Origin: Flavobacterium sp.
GTDB taxonomy: Bacteria; Bacteroidota; Bacteroidia; Flavobacteriales; Flavobacteriaceae
Direction of reading: 5' to 3'
DNA length: 64,000 bases
NCBI GenBank assembly: GCA_016787805.1
Contig: JAEUTY010000038.1
Location: 1-64,000 of the forward strand
A model generated the notes under the pieces. That model was given only the letters and a program-made list of their open reading frames with translations. It searched no databases and was not told the DNA's origin. Below are positions 17,527-26,242 of this stretch, in pieces. How positions within the stretch are numbered: the first letter of the stretch is position 1; every line of letters starts with the position of its first letter. Position numbers and translations under genes: made by a program.

Positions 17527-18162
17527 ATGAAACTAAGACACGCCACGCTTATAATTTTCATCATCGTTTTAATCGATCAGTTTTCTAAGATTTATGTGAA
17601 AACGAACTTCCTGTATGAAGAAACGTATGAAGTGTTTTCGTGGTTCAAATTGCATTTTATTGAAAATGAAGGAATGGCATGGGGAACTGTAATTCCGGGC
17701 GAATACGGAAAAATAATACTTACCGTTTTCCGAATTTTTGCGGTTTTCGGGATCGCGTATTGGTTGTACGATTCGGTGATGAAAGAAAAATCCAACTACT
17801 TAATCACAGCCATTGCAATGATTTTCGCTGGTGCTTTAGGAAATATCATCGATTCAGTATTTTATGGCATAATGTTCAACGATAGCCATGGTCAATTAGC
17901 AACTTTTTTCCCGCCAGATCATTACGGAACATTATTTCATGGGCGCGTGGTCGATATGTTTTATTTTCCTATTTGGGAAGGACAACTTCCGTCGTGGCTT
18001 CCTATTTGGGGTGGACAAAACTTTCGTTTCTTTAATGCCATTTTCAACGTAGCCGATTTTGCCATTTCAACTGGAGTTGGAATCTTAATTTTCTTCAACA
18101 AAAAAGCATTCACACTTCCTGAAAAAAGCATTTCTCGAATTTATTCGGATAAGTTGGATTAA
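17527..18162 (+). CDS. lspA: Lipoprotein signal peptidase
   Basis: Aspartic protease of the inner membrane that removes signal peptides of prolipoproteins. It is 211 residues from the ATG at 17527, longer than the roughly 165 of E. coli because of an extra loop common in Bacteroidota. There are four membrane helices. The catalytic aspartates are expected at D143 (VVDMF) and D177 (NVADFAI). Substrates in this window include the M23 and cytochrome c lipoproteins. It converges on the folate gene with no gap. Confidence 0.94.
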   Translation: MKLRHATLIIFIIVLIDQFSKIYVKTNFLYEETYEVFSWFKLHFIENEGMAWGTVIPGEYGKIILTVFRIFAVFGIAYWLYDSVMKEKSNYLITAIAMIFAGALGNIIDSVFYGIMFNDSHGQLATFFPPDHYGTLFHGRVVDMFYFPIWEGQLPSWLPIWGGQNFRFFNAIFNVADFAISTGVGILIFFNKKAFTLPEKSISRIYSDKLD

Positions 18163-18726
18163 TTAAAAAGTGTAGATTTTGTTGGGTGTAATACAAAAAT
18201 CCAATCGCATATCGTTGTTGGTAGCGTCTGAAATTTCTTCTTCAGCTTCAAAAAAAGACAAGCCAATTTTGATGGTTTCTGGGTTACATTTCGATAAAAA
18301 TTTGTCGTAAAATCCTTTGCCGTAACCCACGCGATTTCCTTTCAAATCAAAAGCCAAAAGCGGCACAAAAACCACTTCAATTTTATCCACAGGAACTTCT
18401 AATCCGTTTACAGGTTCAGGAATGTTATAAGAATTAGTTCTGAATTTAGTATTGTCAGTAAGTAAAAAATGCGTCATTTCAAACGTTTCAAAATCACTTT
18501 TGGAAACCACGATTTCTTTGTCTTTTCTGGCTAAAATCTGAAGCACAAATTCGGTATCAACTTCTTTTTGTTCTTCAATAGTTAAAAACAAATGGTAGTA
18601 CATTTTGTCCCAAACATCCAATTGCAACATTCGATTGGCAATAGCCAAACTCTTTTCAACCAAAATATCTTCAGTGAGTTGTTGGCGTAATTCTTTGTAC
18701 TTTTTTCGCAGCTCTTTTTTAAGCAT
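18163..18726 (-). CDS. 5-formyltetrahydrofolate cyclo-ligase
   Basis: ATP-dependent conversion of 5-formyl-THF to 5,10-methenyl-THF. At 187 residues it has the family length. The signature GNRVGYGKGFYDKFL lies near residue 135, with N-terminal KKELRKKYKELR. Its start overlaps the end of the upstream decarboxylase gene by eight bases, implying translational coupling. Confidence 0.92.
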   Translation of the reverse strand: MLKKELRKKYKELRQQLTEDILVEKSLAIANRMLQLDVWDKMYYHLFLTIEEQKEVDTEFVLQILARKDKEIVVSKSDFETFEMTHFLLTDNTKFRTNSYNIPEPVNGLEVPVDKIEVVFVPLLAFDLKGNRVGYGKGFYDKFLSKCNPETIKIGLSFFEAEEEISDATNNDMRLDFCITPNKIYTF

Positions 18727-19951
18727 AAACGGCTTGCTTCAATTCGCTGATAAAAATAGTCAAATGTTCTACTTCTACGTGATTCATAAGCACAATTTTG
18801 TACCAATTATTTTTGCGATTGTGTGTTTCAGGAACCAAATGGTACTTTTCGGCGATTTCTTTCGGAATAAATTCAGCGTGAATGGTCACAATATTCATAA
18901 AAGGTTCTCTGAAGTATTTGATGTTCAACTGATCCAACTCATTACACAAAAACTGAGTTCGCATTTGCAAAACGCTAATTTTTTCAAACCATTTGTGTGG
19001 CCCGTAACTGAATAAAATCATCCAAACTGCAATGGCATTGGCGCCCGAACGACTACCACACAAGGTCAAATCCATGCCTTCAACGTATTGCGCTTCTTGG
19101 GTTAGTACATTTTCAATCAGACCTTTTCTACAAATAAAAATTCCTGTTCCGTAAGGCGCTTGTAACATTTTATGCGCATCAATTGTAATTGAACTAATCT
19201 TAGGATTGCTAAAATTAATCGTCGAATTTTCATTGCTAAACGGATACACAAATCCGCCGTAAGCACCGTCAATGTGGATTTTGTATTCTAAATTGTATTT
19301 TTCTAAAACAGTAGTGTAATTGTCCGGATTATCAACAGAACCAAACATTGTGGTTCCCATGTTGGAAACTACAATGAAGTATTTTTTATCCAAAGTTTTA
19401 GCGTTCAAAACGATTTCATCCAAAGCAATTAAATCAATCGCTCTATTTTCAAAATGTACAGGAATTTTCAACCAATCTAAGTTTAACAAATTAGCCGCTT
19501 TCGGAATGGAATAATGGGTGTCTTCAGAAGCAATTATTACAATTTCTTCAGGTTTAGCATCTCTTTTGTACAAAAAAAAGTTGCGGTACATCCAAATGGC
19601 TTGAATATTAGCTTCGGTTCCGCCAGGCGAAATGTAACCATCAAACGAGTCAGGTTGCGCTTTAAAAACATCAACAGCCAATACGTTCAAGACTTCTCTT
19701 TCCAATTCGTGTGTGCCACTAAAAGCACTTTCCGATTCGCCCAACGTATGGCAACCAATGTGATTCGGATTGGCAACAAACGTCTGTAAAACCGGAGCTT
19801 CTTTCAAAAATTCGGCATCGTAAAACACTTTTCCATCCAATTTAGAAGCTGGATATCCTAGCGAAACATCGTTTACAAAATTGATGTTTTCGGCTAAGGC
19901 TTTTTGAATTTTAGCTCTTCGTTCTTCTTTTCGTAATTTTTTCCAAAACAT
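18719..19951 (-). CDS. Group II PLP-dependent decarboxylase
   Basis: A 410-residue fold-type I PLP enzyme of the amino-acid decarboxylase family. It shows GCHTLGESESAFSGTHELE, SPGGTEANIQAIW and the PLP lysine K261 in DAHKMLQAPYG. The family decarboxylates His, Glu, Tyr, Trp or Asp, and the substrate cannot be read from sequence. It has a -7 box TAGTTTTG (19976-19969, minus) and overlaps the downstream folate gene. Confidence 0.87.
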   Translation of the reverse strand: MFWKKLRKEERRAKIQKALAENINFVNDVSLGYPASKLDGKVFYDAEFLKEAPVLQTFVANPNHIGCHTLGESESAFSGTHELEREVLNVLAVDVFKAQPDSFDGYISPGGTEANIQAIWMYRNFFLYKRDAKPEEIVIIASEDTHYSIPKAANLLNLDWLKIPVHFENRAIDLIALDEIVLNAKTLDKKYFIVVSNMGTTMFGSVDNPDNYTTVLEKYNLEYKIHIDGAYGGFVYPFSNENSTINFSNPKISSITIDAHKMLQAPYGTGIFICRKGLIENVLTQEAQYVEGMDLTLCGSRSGANAIAVWMILFSYGPHKWFEKISVLQMRTQFLCNELDQLNIKYFREPFMNIVTIHAEFIPKEIAEKYHLVPETHNRKNNWYKIVLMNHVEVEHLTIFISELKQAVYA

Positions 19952-19968
19952 AATGACTTAATTTTCGG

Positions 19969-20064
19969 CAAAACTACTGTAACTGTCTAATTCAAAATAT
20001 GATAAATGTTAGTTTGCAATTCGTTTGTACAATTTGGTAAATGTGGAATTTAAAGTTAAATTTG
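19969..20064. promoter_or_regulatory. Divergent promoters for the PLP decarboxylase and uvrC
   Basis: For uvrC, TTTG at 20033-20036, 20 bases, then TAAATTTG at 20057-20064: a full Bacteroidota -33/-7 promoter. For the decarboxylase, TAGTTTTG on the minus strand (19976-19969), with a TTG 16 bases upstream. Confidence 0.65.
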
Positions 20065-20092
20065 TTTGGAATAAGAAGTAGCCCAAGTCTTA

Positions 20093-20120
20093 GTTCTCTG
20101 TTCTTTTTTCTATTCTCTTA
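20093..20120. repeat. Period-7 tract (GTTCTCT family) in the uvrC leader
   Basis: GTTCTCT, GTTCTTT, TTTCTAT, TCTCTTA: four heptamers ending three bases before the uvrC ATG, inside the predicted 5' UTR. Its TTTTCTATTCTCTT reappears, reverse-complemented, at 40682-40709. Confidence 0.75.
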
Positions 20121-20123
20121 ATT

Positions 20124-21920
20124 ATGAACAACCCATCTTTAGAACTCCAACTGCAAACATTGCCCGACAATCCTGGCGTGTATCAGTATTACGATAAAGA
20201 CGGGAAAATTCTCTACGTCGGGAAAGCCAAAAACCTCAAAAAACGCGTTGCTTCTTACTTTAACAAAATTCACGATAACGGAAAAACCAACGTTTTAGTT
20301 AAGAAAATTGTCGAAATCAAACACATTGTCGTTGCTTCAGAAGCCGATGCATTACTACTCGAAAACAACTTAATCAAAAAGTTGCAGCCTCGTTACAACG
20401 TGATGCTCAAAGACGACAAAACCTATCCGTGGATTTGCATCAAAAAAGAACCTTTTTCACGCATATTTCCAACGCGCAGAATGATCAAAGATGGTTCAGA
20501 ATATTTTGGTCCGTACACCAATTTTAAAACTATCAATACGTTGTTGGATTTGATCAAAGAATTGTATCCGCTGCGCACTTGCAACTACGATTTAAAAGAA
20601 ACCAATATTCAATCGGGCAAGTTCAAAGTGTGTTTGGAATTTCACATTGGCAATTGCAAAGGGCCGTGCGAAGGCTACGAATTACTCGAAAATTACCAAA
20701 AACAAGTCGATGCGATTCGCGAAATTCTCAAAGGCAATTTCAAAGACAGTTTGCGTGATTTTAAAGCTAAGATGAATGAATTTGCTACCAATATGCAATT
20801 TGAAGAAGCGCAAAAAATCAAAGAAAAAATCGAAGTTTTAGAAAATTACCAGTCGCGTTCTACGGTGTTGAATCCGAAGATTTCAAATGTGGATGTGTTT
20901 TCTATCGTCTCCGATGAGTCGATGGCGTACGTCAATTATTTGCAAATTGCGCATGGTGCGATCATACGTTCGTACACTTTAGAAATGAAGAAAAAACTCG
21001 ACGAAACCGATGAAGAATTGCTTGAATTAGGTGTTGTTGAACTTCGTGAACGTTTTCATCTGACTTCCAAAGAAATCATTTTACCATTTGCGCTCGATTT
21101 TGGTGATAAAATAAAGGTTACAGTGCCACAATTAGGCGACAAAAAACAAATTCTCGAATTGTCCGAACGCAATGCCAAGTACTATCGTTTGGAACAATTG
21201 AAACAAATACAAATCGTCGATCCAGAGCGCCACACCAATCGTATCATGGCACAAATGCAAAAAGATTTACGTCTTTCGGTTGAGCCGCGTCACATCGAAT
21301 GTTTTGATAATTCCAACATACAAGGAACCAACCCTGTTTCGGCTTGTGTGGTTTTTAAAGATGGAAAACCTTCTAAAAAAGATTACCGCCATTTCAATAT
21401 CAAAACCGTCGAAGGTCCGAACGATTTTGCTTCAATGGAAGAAGTCGTCTACCGTCGCTACAAACGATTGCTCGACGAAAATCAGCCTTTACCACAATTA
21501 ATTATCATTGACGGCGGAAAAGGACAGTTGTCATCGGCGTTAAAAAGCATTGACGAATTGGGTTTGCGCGGAAAAGTAGCTATCATTGGAATTGCGAAAA
21601 GATTAGAAGAATTGTTTTATCCGGGCGATTCGGTTCCGTTGTACCTCGACAAAAAATCAGAAACACTCAAAGTCATTCAACAACTGCGTAACGAAGCACA
21701 CCGATTCGGAATTACTTTCCATCGTGATAAACGAAGCAAATCGGCGTTGAATTCTTCCATCGAAACCATACCCGGAATTGGCGAAAAAACCATGCTAACA
21801 TTAATAAAACACTTCAAAAGTGTTAAAAGATTGAAATTAGCCACCGAAAACGAAATTTCTGCCGTTGTAGGTGTAGCAAAAGCCAAAAAAATTTCCGAAT
21901 TTTACCAAAAAGAAGAGTAA
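20124..21920 (+). CDS. uvrC: Excinuclease ABC subunit C
   Basis: Nuclease of UvrABC nucleotide excision repair that makes the 3' and 5' cuts. At 598 residues it is the normal length. The GIY-YIG domain starts at NPGVYQYYDKDGKILYVGKA, a UvrB-binding UVR segment is near residue 210, the RNase H-like endonuclease domain shows ECFDNSNIQG, and a helix-hairpin-helix ends the protein (ETIPGIGEKT). The leader carries a clear promoter and a heptamer tract. Confidence 0.97.
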   Translation: MNNPSLELQLQTLPDNPGVYQYYDKDGKILYVGKAKNLKKRVASYFNKIHDNGKTNVLVKKIVEIKHIVVASEADALLLENNLIKKLQPRYNVMLKDDKTYPWICIKKEPFSRIFPTRRMIKDGSEYFGPYTNFKTINTLLDLIKELYPLRTCNYDLKETNIQSGKFKVCLEFHIGNCKGPCEGYELLENYQKQVDAIREILKGNFKDSLRDFKAKMNEFATNMQFEEAQKIKEKIEVLENYQSRSTVLNPKISNVDVFSIVSDESMAYVNYLQIAHGAIIRSYTLEMKKKLDETDEELLELGVVELRERFHLTSKEIILPFALDFGDKIKVTVPQLGDKKQILELSERNAKYYRLEQLKQIQIVDPERHTNRIMAQMQKDLRLSVEPRHIECFDNSNIQGTNPVSACVVFKDGKPSKKDYRHFNIKTVEGPNDFASMEEVVYRRYKRLLDENQPLPQLIIIDGGKGQLSSALKSIDELGLRGKVAIIGIAKRLEELFYPGDSVPLYLDKKSETLKVIQQLRNEAHRFGITFHRDKRSKSALNSSIETIPGIGEKTMLTLIKHFKSVKRLKLATENEISAVVGVAKAKKISEFYQKEE

Positions 21921-21948
21921 GTGTATAAAGAGTTATCCCTTATAAAGC

Positions 21949-22054
21949 CATTAGCAATTAGTTGTCAGCAATTAGCCGTTAGAAGAAAGCTAAAAGCTAA
22001 AAGCAAAATGCTAACCGCTATTTTTCTTTTTTTCTTTTTTCTTTTTTCTTTTTT
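21949..22054. repeat. Period-7 tract running into a signal peptide
   Basis: GCCATTA, GCAATTA, GTTGTCA, GCAATTA, GCCGTTA, GAAGAAA, GCTAAAA, GCTAAAA, GCAAAAT, GCTAACC, all in one 7-base register. A TTTTTTC array (about 22021-22054) then lies inside the patatin coding region and encodes its Phe-rich signal peptide. Confidence 0.8.
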
Positions 22055-24215
22055 CTCATTTGCTCAAGACACCATCAAACGGCCCAAGATTGGTTTAGTA
22101 CTAAGTGGTGGCGGAGCTAAAGGATTTGCGCACATTGGTGTTTTAAAAGTATTGGAACAAGCGGGAGTGAAAATCGATTATATTGGTGGAACTAGTATGG
22201 GCGCGGTTGTTGGCGGTTTGTATGCAACAGGTTATAGCGCTACTCAAATTGATTCTATTTTCAGACAAACCAATTTTGACGAGTTGTTACAAGACTATAT
22301 TCCTAGAAATTCGAAGAGTTTTTACGAAAAACAAAACGACGAGTTGTATGCTATTTCGCTTCCGTTCAAAAAATTCAGTATTGGTGTGCCAATAGCTTTA
22401 TCTAAAGGAATGTACAATTACAATTTGTTGACGCGATTAACACATCCCGTTCGAAATGTACACGATTTTAACCAGCTCAAAATTCCATTTGTTTGTATCG
22501 CAACGGATATTGAGACTGGACAAGAAGTAGTGATGCATTCGGGCTATTTGCCACAAGCGATGTTGGCTAGTTCGGCGTTTCCGACACTTTTTTCACCTGT
22601 TGAAATCGATGGAAAGTTGTTGATTGATGGCGGAGTTTCTAATAATTATCCAGTGGAAGAAGTGCGAAAAATGGGCGCTGATATTATCATTGGTGTTGAT
22701 GTGCAAGACGATTTGAAAGACCGAAATTCTTTGAAAGATGCCACACGAATTTTGGTGCAAATTTCCAATCTGCAAATGATTGAAAGCATGAAGGAGAAAA
22801 TCAAAAAAACCGACATGTACATCAAGCCTGATATTTCGAAATTTACAGTTATTTCATTTGATCAAGGTCAGGAAATCATCAGAAGAGGAGAAGAAGCGGC
22901 CTTTGCGTGTTATGAGCAAATCAAATCGTACGCAAGTGGAAATTCTTATAAGCTCAATAACATTCCAACCAAAGTTGATACATTAACTATCAATCAAATT
23001 TTAGTGAATGACATTCGAAATTATACTGCGTCTTACGTTATTGGAAAGTTAGGTTTTAAAAAAGAATCAAAAATTACTTACGACGAACTAAAAAAAGGAA
23101 TCAACACACTAAACGCTACTCAAAACTTTAGTGCTATTAGCTATTCAATACAGAGCAATGACCAAAATACCGAAAATTTATATGTGAATTTGACCGAAAA
23201 CAAGAACAAAAGTTTTTTAAAATTTGGTTTGCACTACGATGGTTTATACAAGAGCGCCATTTTAATTAATATAACCCAAAAAAAATCATTGTTCAGAAAC
23301 GATGTTTTATCAGTTGATTTTGGATTAGGCGATAATTTTAGATACAATCTTGATTACTATATTGACAATGGTTTTTACTTTAGTTTTGGCATCAAATCAA
23401 GGTTTAATCAGTTCAATCGTAATGTAGCTACCGATTTTAGCGACGGAAATCTTTTTAATCAATACGCCATCAATAAATTGAATGTTGATTTTTCCGATTT
23501 GACCAATCAAGCTTATGTTCAAACTATATTTTTTCAAAAATTTTTAATTGGTGCTGGTTTAGAATTGAAACACATCAAAATTGAATCGACAACTCTTGAA
23601 GATTATAAAACTATTTTTGAAAATAGTGATTATGCCAGTATTTTTGGGTATTTAAAATACGATTCTTTGGATAATAAATACTTTCCAAAAAAAGGTTGGT
23701 TTTTTAACGGACAATTAAATTCGTACTTGTATTCAACCAATTACACAGACCAATTTAATCGCTATTCCATCATCAAAGGCGAAGCCGGAATTACACGAAC
23801 TTTTTTTAAAAGATTGAATTTAAAATTGACTTCTGAAGCCGGATTTGCATTTGGCGAAAGCAGCGTACATTTTTTAGATTTTGTACTCGGAGGTTATGGT
23901 TTTAATGAAATTAACAACTTCAAACCATTTTATGGCTATGATTTTTTAAGTATAGCAGCCGATAGTTATATTAAGTCATTGGCAACAGTTGATGTTGAAT
24001 TTTATAAGAAGAATCACATTAATTTTTCGGCTAATTTTGCTAATGTTGAAAATAAATTATTCAGCACAGGAAATTGGCTCTCAACACCAACTTATTCAGG
24101 ATATGCTTTTGGTTATGGATTGGAAACCATTATCGGACCTGTTGAAATCAAATATTCATGGTCGCCAGATTTACCAAAAGGATTTACTTGGTTCAGTATT
24201 GGATTTAAGTTTTAA
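22008..24215 (+). CDS. Patatin-like phospholipase with C-terminal beta-barrel
   Basis: A 735-residue secreted or outer-membrane protein. The signal peptide is unusually Phe-rich (residues 5-18, then FAQ). The patatin domain carries the oxyanion GGGAKG (34-39), the nucleophile S63 in GTSMG and D207 in DGG. After a POTRA-like linker, the C-terminal half looks like a surface-antigen/BamA-type barrel ending SIGFKF. This matches the PlpD-like type, with lipase and barrel in one chain. ATG 22008 is chosen because the upstream GTG adds residues encoded by the repeat tract. The substrate is unknown. Confidence 0.9.
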   Translation: MLTAIFLFFFFLFSFFSFAQDTIKRPKIGLVLSGGGAKGFAHIGVLKVLEQAGVKIDYIGGTSMGAVVGGLYATGYSATQIDSIFRQTNFDELLQDYIPRNSKSFYEKQNDELYAISLPFKKFSIGVPIALSKGMYNYNLLTRLTHPVRNVHDFNQLKIPFVCIATDIETGQEVVMHSGYLPQAMLASSAFPTLFSPVEIDGKLLIDGGVSNNYPVEEVRKMGADIIIGVDVQDDLKDRNSLKDATRILVQISNLQMIESMKEKIKKTDMYIKPDISKFTVISFDQGQEIIRRGEEAAFACYEQIKSYASGNSYKLNNIPTKVDTLTINQILVNDIRNYTASYVIGKLGFKKESKITYDELKKGINTLNATQNFSAISYSIQSNDQNTENLYVNLTENKNKSFLKFGLHYDGLYKSAILINITQKKSLFRNDVLSVDFGLGDNFRYNLDYYIDNGFYFSFGIKSRFNQFNRNVATDFSDGNLFNQYAINKLNVDFSDLTNQAYVQTIFFQKFLIGAGLELKHIKIESTTLEDYKTIFENSDYASIFGYLKYDSLDNKYFPKKGWFFNGQLNSYLYSTNYTDQFNRYSIIKGEAGITRTFFKRLNLKLTSEAGFAFGESSVHFLDFVLGGYGFNEINNFKPFYGYDFLSIAADSYIKSLATVDVEFYKKNHINFSANFANVENKLFSTGNWLSTPTYSGYAFGYGLETIIGPVEIKYSWSPDLPKGFTWFSIGFKF

Positions 24216-24268
24216 ATCGTATAATTTTTTTTCCGATATTTGTAATACAATTTAAAAACCACAAAACA

Positions 24269-24352
24269 ATGATAGGTTTTTTAGCATTAATTTTAGCTTT
24301 TGCTGCGGGTATTATCGTGGGGAAAGTACTTGGTAAAGACAATAAATCCTAA
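24269..24352 (+). CDS. 27-residue single-helix membrane peptide
   Basis: A very short ORF: residues 2-20 are one hydrophobic helix (FLALILAFAAGIIVG) followed by a basic and polar tail ending KDNKS. The GxxxG-like helix and Lys tail are typical of small inner-membrane proteins. It is preceded by an A-rich leader (ACAAAACA). No family was recognised, and it could be chance, although the clean membrane-peptide composition argues for it. The following 24353-24538 stretch holds only the leader repeats of hmgA. Confidence 0.5.
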   Translation: MIGFLALILAFAAGIIVGKVLGKDNKS

Positions 24353-24440
24353 TGGTTTTTTACGACAAATCAATAGTAGATAAGTTCCTTTATTCACTCA
24401 TCAAGAGAAATCCAGAATGAGTTGGTTTAATATGCCAAGT

Positions 24441-24538
24441 TGTTAATGTGATAATTTGTCAATTTTCACAAAAAACTAATTGATTGGCATTCTTCTTATT
24501 GTCACATTGACTAATTGTCTAATTAACAAATTATTACC
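24441..24538. repeat. Degenerate TTGTCA/TGACAA repeats in the hmgA leader
   Basis: Short direct and inverted copies of TTGTCA/ATTGAC end at the hmgA ATG. The last 41 bases (24498-24538) are nearly the same as the 40 bases before hppD (26203-26242), including ATTGTCACATTGAC. Confidence 0.75.
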
Positions 24539-25696
24539 ATGCCTTTTTACCATAAATTAGGACAAATTCCACCTAAACGTCATACACAATTTCGAAAACC
24601 AAACGGCGATTTGTATTACGAACAATTGTTTGGAACCGTTGGTTTTGACGGAATGTCAACCAATTCGTATCATGAACAACGGCCCACGCAAGTCAAAGAA
24701 ATTCGTTCGCAGTACAGTGTGGCTCCCAAAATTGCAAAATCAAACAACATTCAATCTTATAAGTTAAGAGGATTTGATGTTGCACCACAAGACGATTATC
24801 TGGAAAGCCGTAAAATAGTGCTTACCAATTCCGATTGTCACATTGTTCTGGCTGCGCCAAGAAAATCAACCACCAATTATTTTTACAAAAACACCGATTC
24901 GGATGAAATGATTTTTGTTCATCAAGGTTCGGGAAAATTGAGAACCATTTATGGTAATCTCGATTTCAAATACGGCGATTATCTAATTATTCCCCGCGGA
25001 ATGATTTACAAAATCGATTTTGATACCGAAGAAAATCGTTTGTTTATTGTTGAGTCGCACGCTCCAATTTATACTCCAAAACAATACCGTAATTGGTTCG
25101 GTCAACTGTTAGAGCATTCGCCTTTTTGTGAACGAGATATTCGTCGTCCAGAAGAATTAGAAACCTATAATGAAACGGGAGATTTTGTTATCAAGGTAAA
25201 AAAGAAAGACGAAATTTTTGAAATGGTTTACGCCACTCATCCTTTTGATGTAATTGGCTACGATGGTTACAATTATCCGTATGCTTTCTCAATACACGAT
25301 TTTGAACCTATAACGGGTCGAATTCATCTTCCTCCACCAATTCATCAAACTTTCGAAACATCAGCGTTTGTGGTTTGTTCGTTTGTTCCCAGACTATACG
25401 ATTATCATCCGCAAGCAATTCCAGCACCTTACAATCATAGTAATATTGATGCAGATGAGGTGTTGTATTATGTAGATGGCGATTTTATGAGTCGCAACGA
25501 TGTAAAGCCAGGCAATATTTCATTGCATCCAGCTGGAATTCCACACGGACCACATCCAGGAGCAGCCGAAAGAAGTATTGGAAAAAAAGAAACACTCGAG
25601 TTGGCCGTTATGGTGGATACTTTCAAGCCTCTAATGGTTACTGAAGAAGCGATGAAAATTGCAGACGACACGTATTTCCAATCGTGGTTGGAGTAG
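24539..25696 (+). CDS. hmgA: Homogentisate 1,2-dioxygenase
   Basis: Non-haem iron enzyme opening homogentisate to maleylacetoacetate in tyrosine breakdown. It is 385 residues, shorter than the roughly 440 of proteobacterial and animal forms but common in Bacteroidota. The cupin pattern is visible, with HPAGIPHGPHPGA near residue 325 and YVDGDFMSRNDV just before it. The hppD gene lies two genes on; maleylacetoacetate isomerase and fumarylacetoacetase are not in this window. Confidence 0.9.
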   Translation: MPFYHKLGQIPPKRHTQFRKPNGDLYYEQLFGTVGFDGMSTNSYHEQRPTQVKEIRSQYSVAPKIAKSNNIQSYKLRGFDVAPQDDYLESRKIVLTNSDCHIVLAAPRKSTTNYFYKNTDSDEMIFVHQGSGKLRTIYGNLDFKYGDYLIIPRGMIYKIDFDTEENRLFIVESHAPIYTPKQYRNWFGQLLEHSPFCERDIRRPEELETYNETGDFVIKVKKKDEIFEMVYATHPFDVIGYDGYNYPYAFSIHDFEPITGRIHLPPPIHQTFETSAFVVCSFVPRLYDYHPQAIPAPYNHSNIDADEVLYYVDGDFMSRNDVKPGNISLHPAGIPHGPHPGAAERSIGKKETLELAVMVDTFKPLMVTEEAMKIADDTYFQSWLE

Positions 25697-25703
25697 TAGA
25701 TTA

Positions 25704-25771
25704 ATGTGGCAATTTGCAAATATGGCAATTTGTCAATGAGCACAATTTGTCGATGAGGCAATTTGTCAATT
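25704..25771. repeat. CAATTTGTC direct repeats upstream of the first S23-like gene
   Basis: Four imperfect copies of CAATTTG(TC) at a spacing of 16-18 bases between hmgA and the S23-like gene. It shares words with the hmgA and hppD leaders. Confidence 0.8.
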
Positions 25772-25821
25772 ATTATAAGCCATTTAGGATACAGAATTAA
25801 TATAAGCCAAAAAATAAGAAT

Positions 25822-26184
25822 ATGATAGCCTTTAAAGAAAAGTATAAAGACAATTTGATTTTGGTAAAATCATTTGAATTTGCTAAGAAAATTGTAATTT
25901 ATACAGAAGAACTTGAAAGTAAAAGAAAATTTGTAGTTGCAAATCAACTTCTAAAATCAGGAACTTCAATAGGAGCGAACATAAAAGAAGCTCAAAATGC
26001 TGAAAGTAAAGCCGATTTCATCCATAAATTTAAAATTGCAATGAAAGAAGCTGACGAAACAGAGTTTTGGTTGTTTTTGTGTAATGAGCTTGAAAATTAT
26101 CCAAATCCTGAAGAGTTGTTGAATGATTTGTTTGAGATTTTAAAAGTTACAAACAAAATAATTTCAACATCAAAAAGTAAGTAA
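25822..26184 (+). CDS. Four-helix-bundle S23-like protein (first copy)
   Basis: A 120-residue all-helical protein of the 23S-rRNA-intervening-sequence (S23) family, with the hallmark KSGTSIGANIKEAQNAES near residue 46 and a late KxTNKI. Family members occur inside 23S rRNA insertions, as free genes, and as Avd in diversity-generating retroelements; no reverse transcriptase or template repeat is seen here. It sits alone between hmgA and hppD, bounded on both sides by TTGTCA repeats. Function is unknown; insertion as a cassette is inferred. Confidence 0.88.
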   Translation: MIAFKEKYKDNLILVKSFEFAKKIVIYTEELESKRKFVVANQLLKSGTSIGANIKEAQNAESKADFIHKFKIAMKEADETEFWLFLCNELENYPNPEELLNDLFEILKVTNKIISTSKSK

Positions 26185-26202
26185 AAAATATAAGTTTAAC
26201 CT

Positions 26203-26242
26203 CAATTGTCACATTGACACATTGACTAATTGACAAATTATC
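26203..26242. repeat. TTGTCA/TTGACA repeats in the hppD leader
   Basis: Closely spaced ATTGTC, ATTGAC, ATTGAC and ATTGAC words ending at the hppD ATG. It is nearly the same as the hmgA leader. Confidence 0.78.

Noticed and set aside
25704-25771. CRISPR-like array of CAATTTGTC repeats
   Set aside because: Units are too short and degenerate, with spacing of only 16-18 bases.
25822-26184. Diversity-generating retroelement accessory gene (Avd)
   Set aside because: The S23-like fold fits, but no reverse transcriptase, template repeat or variable repeat lies near either copy.
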